A stretch of DNA of 64,000 nt from Paenibacillus sp. AN1007 (lineage in GTDB: Bacteria; Bacillota; Bacilli; Paenibacillales; Paenibacillaceae): positions 5,795,001-5,859,000 of the forward strand of contig NZ_CP159992.1 in NCBI RefSeq assembly GCF_040702995.1. Reading direction: 5' to 3'. Positions 1-11,551 of the stretch are shown here, in pieces. How positions within the stretch are numbered: position 1 is the first letter of the stretch; the number at the start of each line of letters is the position of its first letter. Position numbers and translations under genes: made by a program. The notes beneath the pieces were generated by a model. It did not search any database. It was not told where the DNA came from and worked only from the letters and a program-made list of their open reading frames with translations.

Positions 1-209
1 GCCCCAGATGCCCCCTTGGAGCTTATACTGCCAACTGCGGTTCTCTCTTGTTCAATATCTACCTGATGAATCATAAATGCCCTGAGCACTTCCATATCTT
101 TGGGTAAAATGATTTTCCCCTTATGAAGCAGCACATTGCCGCGCAAAGTCTGCACATCACTTCCCAATTTCAATCCTGGCTTGACTTCTGACAGGGTGAT
201 TAATCCCAT
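1..209 (-). CDS. N-terminal part of a probable HD-GYP-type signalling protein (partial, cut by window start)
   Basis: Only the first 69 codons are visible. The ATG at 209 follows a good Shine-Dalgarno (gaggggaat), and the protein begins MGLITLSEVKPGLKLGSDV. This N-terminus resembles the leader segment that precedes the HD-GYP domain in Firmicute c-di-GMP phosphodiesterases, and a gene of that kind often sits next to gyrA in Paenibacillus (recalled, not checked). The HD-GYP catalytic domain itself lies outside the window, so the function is an inference. It is separated from gyrA by a terminator, so it is probably its own transcription unit. Confidence 0.5.
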   Translation of the reverse strand, partial: MGLITLSEVKPGLKLGSDVQTLRGNVLLHKGKIILPKDMEVLRAFMIHQVDIEQERTAVGSISSKGASG

Positions 210-356
210 ATTGATTCCCCTCACTCACCGTTCTTCTTAAGATGATGACAATACAAGACCATAGTCCCGGTTTCTCATGTTATTTCCCATTATATTACTC
301 AGAAAACAGGCTGTACATCTTAGATTTTGAGGCAATTCATCATTTCTTTATAGATA

Positions 357-382
357 TCAAAAAGACTCCCACTAAGGGAGCC
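357..382 (-). terminator. Rho-independent terminator of gyrA
   Basis: On the minus strand a 7-bp stem (GGCTCCC / GGGAGTC, one G-U pair, 5-nt loop) is followed by a run of T. It lies about 55 nt beyond the gyrA stop codon. Confidence 0.75.
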
Positions 383-436
383 TTCTGCATCCTGTTTTCC
401 ATCTTCTTAACCATGGGATAAACAACGATGTTTATA

Positions 437-2995
437 TTATTCTTCTGAGCCTGAATCTTCATTTTGATCATCCGTTTCAACTTCAGACGCCATACCTTCT
501 TCCAGACTTGACTCTGTACCAGGTAATACGCCGTTTTCGGATGTTTCAACACTATCTTCATCTGGTTCTTCTTCATTTTTATCAATTCGGCTAACGGTAG
601 CCACAGCATCGTCCTCACGAATATGAATCAGTTTCACACCCTGTGTATATCGACCCATGGTAGAGATGCCGTCCATACTCATCCGAATCAATGTACCACT
701 GGACGTGATAATCATGAGATCCTCTTCGGTTTTAACCATTTTGAGACTGACGACTGCACCGTTCTTCTCGGTAACATTGATCGTCTTGATCCCTTTACCA
801 CCACGGGTCTGCATCCGATAGTCACTGACCGGTGTACGTTTACCGTACCCTTTGGCCGTAACGATCAGAACATCCAGATCAGCATCTACAACGTCCATAC
901 CGATAACTGCATCCTGATCATCAAGTGTGATACCTTTAACCCCGGTAGCGCTGCGTCCCATAGAACGTACATTGCCTTCGGAGAAACGGATGGACATCCC
1001 ATGAGCTGTACCCATGATAATCTCCTGCTGCCCATCCGTCAGCTTCACATCGATCAGGCTGTCATCATCACGCAGAGAAATACCGATGAGACCGCCCTTA
1101 CGGATGTTCGTGTAATCCTCAAGCGGCGTCTTCTTCACCACGCCCTGACGTGTTGCAAAGAACAGATACTTGTCGCTCTCGAATTCCTGCACTGGAATTA
1201 CGGCATTGACGGATTCTCCCTGCTCAATCTGAATCAGATTGATAATCGGTGTTCCACGTGCTGTCCGTCCAAGCTCAGGAATCTCGTAAGCTTTCAACCG
1301 GTATACCTTACCTTTATCCGTGAAGAACATCAGGTAATTGTGAGAATTGGTTACAAAAAGATGCTCGACAAAGTCGGTATCCTTCGTGTCCATCCCTACA
1401 ACGCCGCGTCCTCCGCGTTTCTGGCTGCGGTATGTTGATACAGGAAGACGTTTCACGTAACCCGTATGGGTAATCGTAATGATAACCTCTTCACGTGGAA
1501 TCAGATCCTCATCCAGAATGCTTTCTTCTCCCACCGTGATCTCGGTCCGGCGATCATCACCAAAACGCTCACGAATTTCCTGCAGCTCCGTACTGATAAT
1601 CTCAAGTACAAGATGTTCATTAGCCAAAATTTCACGATACTCGCGGATTTTGACCATCAATTCATTGTATTCGTTCTCGATCCGTTCACGCTCCAGACCT
1701 GTCAGGCGCTGCAAACGCATATCCAGAATAGCCTGAGCCTGATCATGGCTGAGTGAGAAGCGCTCAATCAAACCTTCTCTAGCTGCATCTGTATTACTGG
1801 ATGAACGGATTAATGCAATGATCTCATCGATGTGATCCAGAGCAATACGCAGACCTTCCAAAATGTGAGCACGAGCTTCCGCTTTCTTCAGCTCAAACTG
1901 AGTACGACGACGAATGACCTCAATCTGATGCTGCAGATAGTGATAGAGCACTTCACGCAGATTCAGAATCTTCGGTTCTTTATTCACAATCGCCAGCATG
2001 TTAATACCGAACGTAGACTGCATCGATGTATGCTTGTACAAATTATTCAGCACTACGCCTGGGTTAACATCACGGCGAAGCTCAATTACAATTCGCATAC
2101 CATTTCGGTCAGATTCATCACGCAGGTCGGTGATACCGTCGATCTTTTTGTCACGAACCAGTTCAGCAATCTTCTCTACGAGCCTTGCCTTGTTCACCTG
2201 ATACGGAAGTTCTGTAACGACGATACGTGCTTTGTTGTTGTTCTCTTCGATATTCGTTCTGGCACGCATCGTTACCGAGCCGCGTCCAGTCTGGTACGCT
2301 TGGCGGATGCCTGAACGGCCCAGAATATATCCGGATGTAGGGAAGTCTGGTCCCTGAATATAATCCATCAGTTCCATGGATGTAATGTCTGGATTTTTGA
2401 TCATAGCCTGTACGCCGTCAATAACTTCTCCCAAATTATGAGGAGGAATATTGGTAGCCATACCTACGGCAATCCCGCCGACACCATTAACAAGCAAGTT
2501 AGGAAAACGAGACGGCAGAACAACCGGTTCATTCTCTTCACCATCGTAGTTCGGTTGGAAATCAATCGTATCCTTGTTGATATCTCTGAGCATTTCCATC
2601 GCAATTTTGGACAAACGTGCCTCGGTATAACGCATCGCTGCAGCCATGTCACCATCGACTGAACCGAAGTTACCATGACCATCCACATGCATATAACGCA
2701 GGGAGAAGTCTTGAGCCATCCGTACCATCGTCTCGTATACCGCAGAGTCACCATGAGGGTGATACTTACCGATAACTTCGCCGACGATTCTGGCTGATTT
2801 TTTATGTGGTTTATCAGGTGTCATGCCAAGCTCCGACATTGCATACAGAATGCGCCGGTGAACCGGCTTCAATCCATCACGCACATCCGGCAGGGCACGG
2901 CTCACAATGATGCTCATCGCATAATCCATAAACGATTCGCGCATCTCGACGCCAATATCCCGATCTTTAATCTGCGAGTTCATTTCTTCCGCCAT
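437..2995 (-). CDS. gyrA: DNA gyrase subunit A
   Basis: This is the breakage-reunion subunit of the type II topoisomerase that introduces negative supercoils, working as an A2B2 complex with GyrB. The 852-residue length is typical. The N-terminal winged-helix/tower domain carries the active-site tyrosine in [10 protein letters not shown] (Y123). The GyrA box of the C-terminal beta-pinwheel is visible as QKRGGRG. The quinolone-determining positions are S84 and E88, the wild-type susceptible residues. The C-terminus is a long acidic tail rich in E, D and S, beyond the last beta-pinwheel repeat. The ATG at 2995 follows GGAGGT. The gene is separated from gyrB by a plus-strand gene, so it has its own promoter. 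Confidence 0.98.
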   Translation of the reverse strand: MAEEMNSQIKDRDIGVEMRESFMDYAMSIIVSRALPDVRDGLKPVHRRILYAMSELGMTPDKPHKKSARIVGEVIGKYHPHGDSAVYETMVRMAQDFSLRYMHVDGHGNFGSVDGDMAAAMRYTEARLSKIAMEMLRDINKDTIDFQPNYDGEENEPVVLPSRFPNLLVNGVGGIAVGMATNIPPHNLGEVIDGVQAMIKNPDITSMELMDYIQGPDFPTSGYILGRSGIRQAYQTGRGSVTMRARTNIEENNNKARIVVTELPYQVNKARLVEKIAELVRDKKIDGITDLRDESDRNGMRIVIELRRDVNPGVVLNNLYKHTSMQSTFGINMLAIVNKEPKILNLREVLYHYLQHQIEVIRRRTQFELKKAEARAHILEGLRIALDHIDEIIALIRSSSNTDAAREGLIERFSLSHDQAQAILDMRLQRLTGLERERIENEYNELMVKIREYREILANEHLVLEIISTELQEIRERFGDDRRTEITVGEESILDEDLIPREEVIITITHTGYVKRLPVSTYRSQKRGGRGVVGMDTKDTDFVEHLFVTNSHNYLMFFTDKGKVYRLKAYEIPELGRTARGTPIINLIQIEQGESVNAVIPVQEFESDKYLFFATRQGVVKKTPLEDYTNIRKGGLIGISLRDDDSLIDVKLTDGQQEIIMGTAHGMSIRFSEGNVRSMGRSATGVKGITLDDQDAVIGMDVVDADLDVLIVTAKGYGKRTPVSDYRMQTRGGKGIKTINVTEKNGAVVSLKMVKTEEDLMIITSSGTLIRMSMDGISTMGRYTQGVKLIHIREDDAVATVSRIDKNEEEPDEDSVETSENGVLPGTESSLEEGMASEVETDDQNEDSGSEE

Positions 2996-3422
2996 GCTGG
3001 ACCTCCTTCTTGTCCTTCAACAAACGTTCCCATTCAATCATTTCGAAAAAATTAATATATGTGAAAAGCCTAACAAGGCTAAAACCGCGCAAGAACGCTA
3101 CTCTTTATTATATTACTTTCACAAAAGTTACACAATTAAACGTCCTCTGGGCAATAGCCTTTCTTCCGGGAACTTAAGCGTATCTGGGGATTCGCCCTGC
3201 CTTCCTCTCCAGTTGTACATACAATGCTATAAAAGCGGCATATGTACCTGTCCAATTAAGGCTAGAGCCGTTCCCGCCGGGCAATCAAACTACAGCCTTA
3301 ACAGCTGGCAGCACAAATCGCCATATTCCTCTATTATACCACTGAAATCGTCTCTTGTCCTTTGATTTTCTACGTGCAGCCTCTCAGAATAAGCGATCAA
3401 ATCAAGAAAGGACTGATGCATA
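2996..3422. other. Intergenic region between divergent gyrA and yheC/D-like gene, with gyrA promoter candidate
   Basis: No gene is seen here. Reading the minus strand there is a perfect -10 TATAAT (complement at 3107-3112), 17 bp from a weak -35 (complement at 3130-3135). This would start a gyrA leader of about 105 nt. Inside the leader, AGCC-TTGTTA-GGCT (3067-3080) can form a small hairpin followed by T residues; it may be a weak attenuator or nothing. No convincing promoter for the plus-strand gene was found. Confidence 0.5.
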
Positions 3423-4367
3423 TTGGGTATCCAGCGCGTCTCCAGCAAATGGGCCAAAACAGCTGTTTTACAGCGCAGTCGCCATGTAAATGAATATATA
3501 CCTGTGACCCGAAAGTACAGCCGGCAAACGCTGGAGCGAATGACCGAGTTATTCCCAGCGAATTATATCAAGCCGGACCGGGGAACGTATGGTAATGGAG
3601 TGATGCGGGTAAAAACAAATCGAACCACGCTTGCAGCTCCTCCATCTGAAGATACGCCCACAGATGCACAGAGTGATGAAGGGTCCGAAGGAGCAGCCTC
3701 ATCCGATTCTGGCAAATCAGAACAAAATCATCCGGTTATGCTCGAAATTACGACCTATCATCTTCAACAAGGAACGGAAGAACGAGTCTTTCATTCGCTC
3801 GATGAACTTGAAAACGTATTGAACGAACGCATTGGGAAACGTGACTACATCATTCAACAAGGCATTCCACTGATGAAGCATGAGAACCTACCTTTTGACC
3901 TGCGTGTATTAACCCAGAAGAACCTGCAGAACAACTGGGAAACCACAGGTATCGTAGGACGGGTTGCTGCGCCGGGAAAAATTATCACCAATATTCACGG
4001 AGGCGGCCGTCTGGCGACATTCGAAGAACTTGTACTCCCGCATTTGAAAAGGGATGAATATAAGAAGCTAAAACATGAACTTTATCGCCTCGGCATTCAT
4101 ACTGCAGTGCAGCTGCAAAGCTCATTTCCAAGACTTAAAGAAATCGGGCTCGATATTGCTCTGGATGAACAAGGACGCCCCTGGATCTTGGAGGTGAATA
4201 CACTGCCAGGCATCTATGCTTTCGGCCTGCTCCCGGATAAAGATGCCTACCGCAAGATCAAACGTTATGCCATTGCTTATGGGCGCCTGCCCTCCAAAAA
4301 AAGAAAATCGAAAAAAACAACTTCGAAAGTGCGTGCTTCTACAGCTAAACGCAGGACTGCCAAGTGA
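3423..4367 (+). CDS. YheC/YheD family endospore coat-associated ATP-grasp protein
   Basis: The 314-residue protein matches the YheC/YheD family: an ATP-grasp fold tied to spore coat biology in Bacillus, with no proven substrate. Visible ATP-grasp features are the basic N-terminal part (KPDRGTYGNGVMRV), the central DYIIQQGIPL segment, LRVLTQK, and the C-terminal metal-binding motif ILEVNTLPGIY. Residues of about 72-100 form an acidic, low-complexity insertion (rich in S, D, E). The start is TTG at 3423, preceded by AAAGGA at a 10-nt spacing; an ATG at 3416 is out of frame. The gene sits between gyrA and gyrB and runs opposite to them, head-on to the replication fork. Confidence 0.82.
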   Translation: MGIQRVSSKWAKTAVLQRSRHVNEYIPVTRKYSRQTLERMTELFPANYIKPDRGTYGNGVMRVKTNRTTLAAPPSEDTPTDAQSDEGSEGAASSDSGKSEQNHPVMLEITTYHLQQGTEERVFHSLDELENVLNERIGKRDYIIQQGIPLMKHENLPFDLRVLTQKNLQNNWETTGIVGRVAAPGKIITNIHGGGRLATFEELVLPHLKRDEYKKLKHELYRLGIHTAVQLQSSFPRLKEIGLDIALDEQGRPWILEVNTLPGIYAFGLLPDKDAYRKIKRYAIAYGRLPSKKRKSKKTTSKVRASTAKRRTAK

Positions 4368-4400
4368 TATCCAGCTGCAGACTCCCTAGCCTATAATATA

Positions 4401-4424
4401 AAAAGGCGCCCTCGCAGGCGCCTC
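4401..4424. terminator. Bidirectional terminator between yheC/D-like gene and gyrB
   Basis: A perfect GGCGCC stem with a 6-nt loop is flanked by TTTTTAT on the minus strand, which ends gyrB. The T run is weaker (TCTT) on the plus strand, so it serves the convergent plus-strand gene less well. Confidence 0.8.
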
Positions 4425-4436
4425 TTCGCAACTCAA

Positions 4437-6356
<1,920 letters not shown>

Positions 6357-6437
6357 CTACTTCTATAGATTCAATATCTTGAATATGCGTTAACTTAAGA
6401 ATATGAGCAGACATCGAAGTTCTCTCTTGACGTTCCG

Positions 6438-6686
6438 CTACAAATCAGGGAAATGGTGAGCCCGCTTCTTCAGCGTGGCCGAGGAAATGGGTGAATAATA
6501 CACGATGTTTTTCGTCACCACGATGGACTTTGCTTCCTCTTCACCGATATGTTCGACTGTTTTTTCCTGTTCTGCATGTGTAACATACTGCTTGGATATT
6601 TTAGAGGATTTTTCAATCGATATATCAAAAATAGCAACTAACTCGGAAGAACGGATGATCTTCTCACCGCCCAGATGAATGTACAT
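6438..6686 (-). CDS. remB: Extracellular matrix regulator RemB (DUF370, YaaB)
   Basis: An 82-residue protein beginning MYIHLGGEKIIRSSELVAIF, which is the DUF370 signature. In B. subtilis, RemA/RemB proteins control extracellular matrix operons, and the remB (yaaB) gene lies between recF and gyrB exactly as here. It is expected to act as an oligomeric DNA-binding regulator. It lies 13 nt after recF and about 90 nt before gyrB, so it is likely co-transcribed with both. Confidence 0.92.
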   Translation of the reverse strand: MYIHLGGEKIIRSSELVAIFDISIEKSSKISKQYVTHAEQEKTVEHIGEEEAKSIVVTKNIVYYSPISSATLKKRAHHFPDL

Positions 6687-6699
6687 AAGCCCTCACTCC

Positions 6700-7812
6700 T
6701 TAGCGTTCCACCTGTCCGGCATGAACGTGATAGATACTGGCGTCTTTAAGCTTGTCAACGTTCAGGCTCTCAATTCCCGTAGCGGTAATAAAGGTTTGTA
6801 CCTTGCTTTGGAATGTTTCAATCAGCTGGGTCTGACGAAAAGGGTCAAGTTCGGATAATACGTCATCCAGCAGCAGCACCGGATATTCTCCGATCTCTTC
6901 ATGAATCAGTTCGATCTCCGCAAGCTTAAGAGACAACGCCGTTGTGCGCTGCTGCCCCTGAGAGCCATACGTTTGTACTTCCCGTTCGTTAATGAAAAAG
7001 GACAGGTCATCCCGATGCGGCCCACTCAGCGTTGTGCCTCGGCGAATCTCCTGCTCTTTCATTTGTGATAATTTTATCATAAATTGCTCCATTAAGACAG
7101 CTTCATCTTCCTCAGCGGCTTCGCTGAACGAGGGAAGATAGGCCAGGCGCAGGACTTCTCCGCCTCCGGTAATGCCCTGATGGATCGTTTCGGCCCACTT
7201 TTGCAGTTTCTTTATGAATTGTTTCCTTTTTTTGACGATTTTAACACCGTGTTCTGCAAGCTGCTCGTTCCAGATCTCCAGCATTGCTTGGGATGAATCT
7301 CCTTTTCCCCACAGCTGCTTGAGCAGATTATTCCGCTGCACCAGTACTTTCTGATACTGCTGCAGATGATAAAGATAACCCGGAGCTACCTGTCCGATCT
7401 CCATGTCAAGAAACCGGCGGCGAACCCCCGGTGTGCCTTTGACAATCTCCAAATCCTCGGGGGCAAACATCACCACATTGAGCGATCCGACAAAATCACT
7501 TAATTTTCGCTGCTCCAGGCCGTTAATCTTGGCTTTTTTGCCCTGCTGCGACAAGGATAGTTCCAGCTTGACCGCTCCGTACTTTTTGTCGACTTCGGCC
7601 ATAAGCCTTGACCGTTCTTCACCAAAGTGAATCAATTCCTTATCTCGGGAGGTGCGGTGGCTCTTGGTGAGTGCAAGCACAAAAATAGCCTCGGCCAGAT
7701 TGGTCTTGCCTTGTGCATTTTGTCCAATCAACAGATTGACAGGACCAAATGAATCCAGCTTCAGATGTTCATAATTGCGGAATTGCTGCAGCTCTATGCT
7801 GTTTACAAACAC
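6700..7812 (-). CDS. recF: DNA replication/repair protein RecF
   Basis: A 370-residue SMC-like ATPase that helps load RecA onto gapped DNA in the RecFOR pathway. The Walker A motif is GQNAQGKT near residue 30, the ABC-type signature appears as LSGPHRDDL, and the Walker B/D-loop as LLLDDVLSELD. The long helical central region (residues about 150-230) fits the lever domain. Gene position between yaaA and remB is the standard Firmicute arrangement. The ATG at 7812 follows an AAGGGAGGT site. Confidence 0.97.
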   Translation of the reverse strand: MFVNSIELQQFRNYEHLKLDSFGPVNLLIGQNAQGKTNLAEAIFVLALTKSHRTSRDKELIHFGEERSRLMAEVDKKYGAVKLELSLSQQGKKAKINGLEQRKLSDFVGSLNVVMFAPEDLEIVKGTPGVRRRFLDMEIGQVAPGYLYHLQQYQKVLVQRNNLLKQLWGKGDSSQAMLEIWNEQLAEHGVKIVKKRKQFIKKLQKWAETIHQGITGGGEVLRLAYLPSFSEAAEEDEAVLMEQFMIKLSQMKEQEIRRGTTLSGPHRDDLSFFINEREVQTYGSQGQQRTTALSLKLAEIELIHEEIGEYPVLLLDDVLSELDPFRQTQLIETFQSKVQTFITATGIESLNVDKLKDASIYHVHAGQVER

Positions 7813-7870
7813 GCGGTAACCTCCCTTTTATCCCGTTCGTCAGGAGGCAGCAGGACTGCACCTTGGTTTT

Positions 7871-8086
7871 CTACTCTGCAACCACTTCAAACGTGCCTTC
7901 TCCGTCTACCTCAACGATATCCCCAGGGTATAACTTTCTTCCACGGCGTTCCTCAGACTCTTTATTCACACGTACAAGCCCTTCTTGCAGGATGGCTTTG
8001 GCCATACCTCCAGTAGGGATGCAGTCTGCCAGTTTCAAAAATTGGTCAAGCTTAATATATTCCGTACGAATCGATACTTGCTTCAT
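7871..8086 (-). CDS. yaaA: S4-domain RNA-binding protein YaaA (RlbA)
   Basis: A 71-residue protein consisting of one S4 RNA-binding fold: IRTEYIKLDQFLKLADCIPTG, then GLVRVNKESEERRGRKLYPGD. Homologues lie between dnaN and recF in B. subtilis and relatives, and are linked to 50S ribosome assembly. It starts 18 nt after dnaN and shares the AAAGGA-type ribosome site expected for an operon member. Confidence 0.93.
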   Translation of the reverse strand: MKQVSIRTEYIKLDQFLKLADCIPTGGMAKAILQEGLVRVNKESEERRGRKLYPGDIVEVDGEGTFEVVAE

Positions 8087-8104
8087 CGTATGATCTTCCT
8101 TTCG

Positions 8105-9247
8105 TTAGTTGGTCGTCCGGTAAGGCAGGATGACGTACAGGCTGTGGCTGTCGTCCAGCGGTTTCAGAATGATCGGGCTCATAACGCCGGTAAAAGCAAT
8201 CATCAGCTGCTCACTTTCCACCACTTTCAGCACATCCAGCATGTATTTGGAGTTAAACGAGATCTTGAGCGGATCACCTGTAAATTCAGCTGGCTCAATC
8301 TCTTCTCTAACTTTACCCAGTTCGGAGGAACTGGAGGATATTTCAATCGTGCCGGAGTCCATCGTCTGCATACGCACAATATTTGTTTTTTCCTCACGCG
8401 ACAGCAAATAAGCCCGGTCAATCGATTCACTTAATTTTTTAGTGTCCAAAACAAGTTCTGTTTTGTATGACGTCGGAATAATTCTAGAAGTATCCGGATA
8501 TGTCCCATCCAAAATACGAGAGTAAAACAACACCCGGTCTATTTTGAACAATACCTGATTGTCTGCGACTACGATATCCACAAGTGTATTTTGATCGGGA
8601 ACAATTTTGCTTAATTCGTTCAGCGTTTTACCAGAGATAACAACGTTGTTGAAACGAATACCCTCTGCATTATCCAGCATTGCCGAACGAGTAGCAAGAC
8701 GGTGGCGGTCCGTTGCCACAAATTTCAACTCATTATCTGCAAGGCTCCACAGTACACCTGTCAGAATTGGTGTCGTTTCATGAGTGGAAATGGAGAACAC
8801 CGTTTGTTTAATCATATTTTTCAGTAAATCTCCTGGAATGGAGACCGTTTGATTCTCTTCAATGCTTGGCAGTACCGGAAACTCTTCCGGATCCAGACCA
8901 ACCAGTTGGATTTCCGTTGCACCTGCGGAGATAAAGGTGTTGAAGTTCTCTTTAACCTCCATGTGCACTTCCTGCGAAGGCAGTTTCTTGATGATCTCCA
9001 CGAAAAACTTGGCTGGCAGAACAACACTGCCTGGCTGATCGATCTGCACAACACTTTTATCTCCCTCTTCAAGCGGGATAAAGGATTGAATGGAAATATC
9101 GGTGTCACTTGCTGTCAACGTCACACCTTGGTGATTCACGTCGAACTTGATACCGCTCAGAATGGGAATCGTCGTACGACTGGAAATGGCTTTGGATACT
9201 TGCTGAATGGATTCGTTGAGATAACTTTTCATTATGCTGATTTTCAT
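8105..9247 (-). CDS. dnaN: DNA polymerase III beta subunit (sliding clamp)
   Basis: The 380-residue ring-forming processivity clamp, built of three repeated domains. The start MKISIMKSYLNESIQQVSKAI, TLTASDTDISI and the C-terminal hydrophobic cleft ending ILPYRTTN are typical. The ATG at 9247 follows AGGAGTG with a 5-nt gap; an internal ATG five codons on has no ribosome site. It lies downstream of dnaA, with the origin unwinding region in the gap between them. Confidence 0.98.
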   Translation of the reverse strand: MKISIMKSYLNESIQQVSKAISSRTTIPILSGIKFDVNHQGVTLTASDTDISIQSFIPLEEGDKSVVQIDQPGSVVLPAKFFVEIIKKLPSQEVHMEVKENFNTFISAGATEIQLVGLDPEEFPVLPSIEENQTVSIPGDLLKNMIKQTVFSISTHETTPILTGVLWSLADNELKFVATDRHRLATRSAMLDNAEGIRFNNVVISGKTLNELSKIVPDQNTLVDIVVADNQVLFKIDRVLFYSRILDGTYPDTSRIIPTSYKTELVLDTKKLSESIDRAYLLSREEKTNIVRMQTMDSGTIEISSSSSELGKVREEIEPAEFTGDPLKISFNSKYMLDVLKVVESEQLMIAFTGVMSPIILKPLDDSHSLYVILPYRTTN

Positions 9248-9373
9248 GATTTCACTCCTAGCGGATTTTTTGGACGTTCACTGGTTTGGATATGGTATTC
9301 AAAAGGTGTTTTTAGAAAGGCCGAAGGCTGAGCTTTGCAACGGCTTTTTGGAGAAGATATCTTTAGATCTTTA

Positions 9374-9412
9374 TAGTAATAATAGTAATAGGGGCACTGA
9401 ATATGTGGATAA
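9374..9412. other. oriC basal unwinding element: six DnaA-trios, G run and DnaA box
   Basis: Read 3' to 5' on the plus strand, positions 9391-9374 are GAT AAT GAT AAT AAT GAT, six uninterrupted DnaA-trios (consensus 3'-[G/A]AT-5'). Next to them is GGGG (9391-9394) and then the perfect DnaA box TGTGGATAA (9404-9412). AT-rich DNA follows on the dnaN side. The order box, GC cluster, trios, AT-rich DNA matches the experimentally defined basal unwinding system in the dnaA-dnaN gap of B. subtilis. Confidence 0.8.
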
Positions 9413-9434
9413 CTGGGGTTAAACCCATAAAATT

Positions 9435-9470
9435 AAGCCTATCCACATGTGTACACGTTGTGCATAGGCT
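9435..9470. repeat. Inverted repeat carrying two variant DnaA boxes just after dnaA
   Basis: AAGCCTATCCACA (9435-9447) and TGTGCATAGGCTT (9459-9471) are 13-bp arms with one mismatch around an 11-nt loop. Each arm holds a DnaA-box variant (CTATCCACA and TGTGCATAG, each one base from TTATNCACA). On the minus strand the hairpin is followed by TAATTTTAT, so it could also act as the dnaA transcript terminator. Its dual role is inference. Confidence 0.6.
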
Positions 9471-9480
9471 TGGGACTTGT

Positions 9481-10827
9481 TCAGGTTGGATTCTTAATTT
9501 TTTCGGTTAAGTTGTTGATAACTTTATAGAGATCCTGATCGTTTTTGATCGCTTGGGAGATTTTTTCATGGGCATGAATGACCGTGGTATGATCTCGTCC
9601 TCCAAAAGCATCCCCGATCTTGGGCAGAGAAAAGTCTGTCAGTTCACGAGAGAGATACATGGCAATCTGTCTCGGAAAAGCAACAGCCTTTGTCCGTTTC
9701 CGTGCTTTGAAATCTTCAAGCTTCAAGCTGTAGTACTCGCCGACCTTTTGTTGGATGTCTTGAATCGTGATCATTTTGGGACGGCTGGAAGGAATGATAT
9801 CCTTCAGAGCTTCAGCAGCCAGATGAGAACTTACGTCCTGATTGGTCAGTGAAGAATAAGCAACGACACGAATCAGGGCCCCTTCGAGTTCCCGAATGTT
9901 TGTATCGATCTGGTTTGCGATATACATCATCGCTTCATTCGGAATATCCAGGTTCTCCGCACGCGCCTTTTTACGCAAAATCGCGATCCGCGTCTCCAGA
10001 TCCGGAGGCTGAATATCCGTAATTAATCCCCATTCAAACCGGGAGCGCAGTCGCTCCTCCAGGGTTGGAATTTCCTTTGGTGGTCTATCGCTGGAGATGA
10101 TGATCTGCTTCCGTTCCTCATGCAGCGCATTAAACGTATGGAAAAATTCCTCTTGTGTTGATTCTTTTCCGGCCAGGAACTGAATATCATCAATTAGCAG
10201 AATATCTACGCTCCGGTATTTATTGCGAAAACTTTCCCCGCGATTATCACGAATGGAGTTGATAAATTCGTTCGTGAATTTCTCAGATGACAAATAAACA
10301 ACCTTGCTGCTCGGATTATGTTCCAAAATGTAATGTCCGATCGCATGCATCAAGTGGGTCTTGCCGAGTCCTACGCCTCCATATAGAAAAAGAGGGTTGT
10401 AGGCTTTGGCGGGCGCTTCAGCGACCGCCAGCGATGCGGCATGGGCAAAACGGTTGCCCGGCCCGATGACAAAGGTATCGAACGTATATTTTGGATTCAG
10501 CATGCTGAGCACGGCTTCTTCCTGAACGACCGTCGGCGTCGGCGCCGGCAGCTGCGGGTCAGGCTCTACAGGTTTGTTCTCCTCAATGACAAATTTCACA
10601 TCGACCTGTTTGCCAAGCAGCTCATAGACCGTCGAACCGACCAGTTTGGTGTAACGGCTCTCCAGCCATTCGACGGCAAACGTGGTTGGGGCGGAGATGA
10701 CGATGGTCTGATCATTCAGCTTGGTTGCCTTGGTTGCTTTGAACCAGGTGTCGAAGCTGGGTTTGCTGAGTTTGTTTTGTATGATTGATAAAATTTGCTG
10801 CCATAAATCAGAAGTATGGCTGTCCAC
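9481..10827 (-). CDS. dnaA: Chromosomal replication initiator protein DnaA
   Basis: The AAA+ initiator that binds DnaA boxes and unwinds oriC, 448 residues. Domain I is at the N-terminus ([18 protein letters not shown]), followed by a short proline-rich linker. Walker A is [16 protein letters not shown], Walker B is [13 protein letters not shown], and the DNA-binding domain IV signature is [16 protein letters not shown]. The start is GTG at 10827 (MDSHTSDLW), with AAGGAG 9 nt upstream. The coding sequence is transcribed toward dnaN. Confidence 0.98.
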   Translation of the reverse strand: MDSHTSDLWQQILSIIQNKLSKPSFDTWFKATKATKLNDQTIVISAPTTFAVEWLESRYTKLVGSTVYELLGKQVDVKFVIEENKPVEPDPQLPAPTPTVVQEEAVLSMLNPKYTFDTFVIGPGNRFAHAASLAVAEAPAKAYNPLFLYGGVGLGKTHLMHAIGHYILEHNPSSKVVYLSSEKFTNEFINSIRDNRGESFRNKYRSVDILLIDDIQFLAGKESTQEEFFHTFNALHEERKQIIISSDRPPKEIPTLEERLRSRFEWGLITDIQPPDLETRIAILRKKARAENLDIPNEAMMYIANQIDTNIRELEGALIRVVAYSSLTNQDVSSHLAAEALKDIIPSSRPKMITIQDIQQKVGEYYSLKLEDFKARKRTKAVAFPRQIAMYLSRELTDFSLPKIGDAFGGRDHTTVIHAHEKISQAIKNDQDLYKVINNLTEKIKNPT

Positions 10828-11551
10828 AGACTGTCACTCCTTTTACATGTTCCAAGTGTGGCTTAAGCCATGATGCAGTGTCGAAATTCGAGATATATTG
10901 CCGGAATTTATCCCCAAACCCCCGCAGTTCAAAAACAAAAAAAGAAGGAACAACGGAAAATTGTTCACAACTTTATCCACAGGCTGTTGATAATATTATG
11001 GGTCAGATCACATATTCACATCCAAAAGTAATACAATCATAGCAAAAGAAGCCCCGCATTTCAACGTATGGCGAGATTTTATCCACAAATTCAATAACTT
11101 GTGTATAATTTTTAGTCACAACACAATATATTGTTTATAAATTGTTTAATTTTCGACAGCATGACCTAAGGGGGCCAAATATTTTATACACAGGATATCC
11201 GTCGAAAGCTGCTAAATTGTGTGCAAAAGTGATCCCGGAATGTGAATAACCTTGCTGTGGATAACAGAAACTGAAATCAAAGTAGATAGGTGGAGAAATG
11301 AGCAGATGCAAGGGATGGGTATCTACCTCATGAGGTGCTGCGGTGTAGTAGAGGGAGATTGATTTTACAGGGTGCTGTTCTTGCGAGCTTCATCATAATA
11401 GGTTGAGGAATAGGAATGAATAGGTGGCGTGGAAGTGTCAGAGGTGCTTATATAGAAGCAGATGTGTCTTTGTACATACAGTTAGACGGGAAATGTGATC
11501 AAAAAGAGGAAGGCCCCGCAGCCGATTTTGGGCTGCGGGGCCTTCCTCTGC
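10828..11551. other. dnaA-proximal oriC box cluster (DnaA boxes and two Spo0A-type boxes)
   Basis: No gene is seen. Perfect DnaA boxes: TTATCCACA at 10973-10981 and 11079-11087, TTATACACA at 11184-11192, and in reverse TGTGTATAA at 11100-11108, TGTGAATAA at 11241-11249 and TGTGGATAA at 11256-11264. Near matches are TTGTTCACA (10961) and ATATTCACA (11012). Two perfect 7-bp Spo0A-type boxes are TGTCGAA at 10879-10885 and TTCGACA at 11152-11158. This corresponds to the upstream incA/incB part of Bacillus oriC and the dnaA autoregulatory region. Nothing was recognised in 11265-11500. Confidence 0.85.
11501..11548 (-). terminator. Strong terminator of the gnt operon
   Basis: A perfect 18-bp stem (11506-11523 with 11531-11548) has a 7-nt loop and, on the minus strand, a TTTTT tail. 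It lies immediately after the gntK stop codon and insulates the oriC cluster from gnt transcription. Confidence 0.92.

Noticed and set aside
1250-1265. parS-like TGTTCCACGTGCTGTC inside gyrA
   Set aside because: Only the left half matches; the right arm has several mismatches.
623-1438. 271-codon frame antisense to gyrA
   Set aside because: Shadow of the gyrA reading frame; no ribosome site and low-quality protein sequence. The same applies to other long antisense frames in gyrA, gyrB, dnaN and purA.
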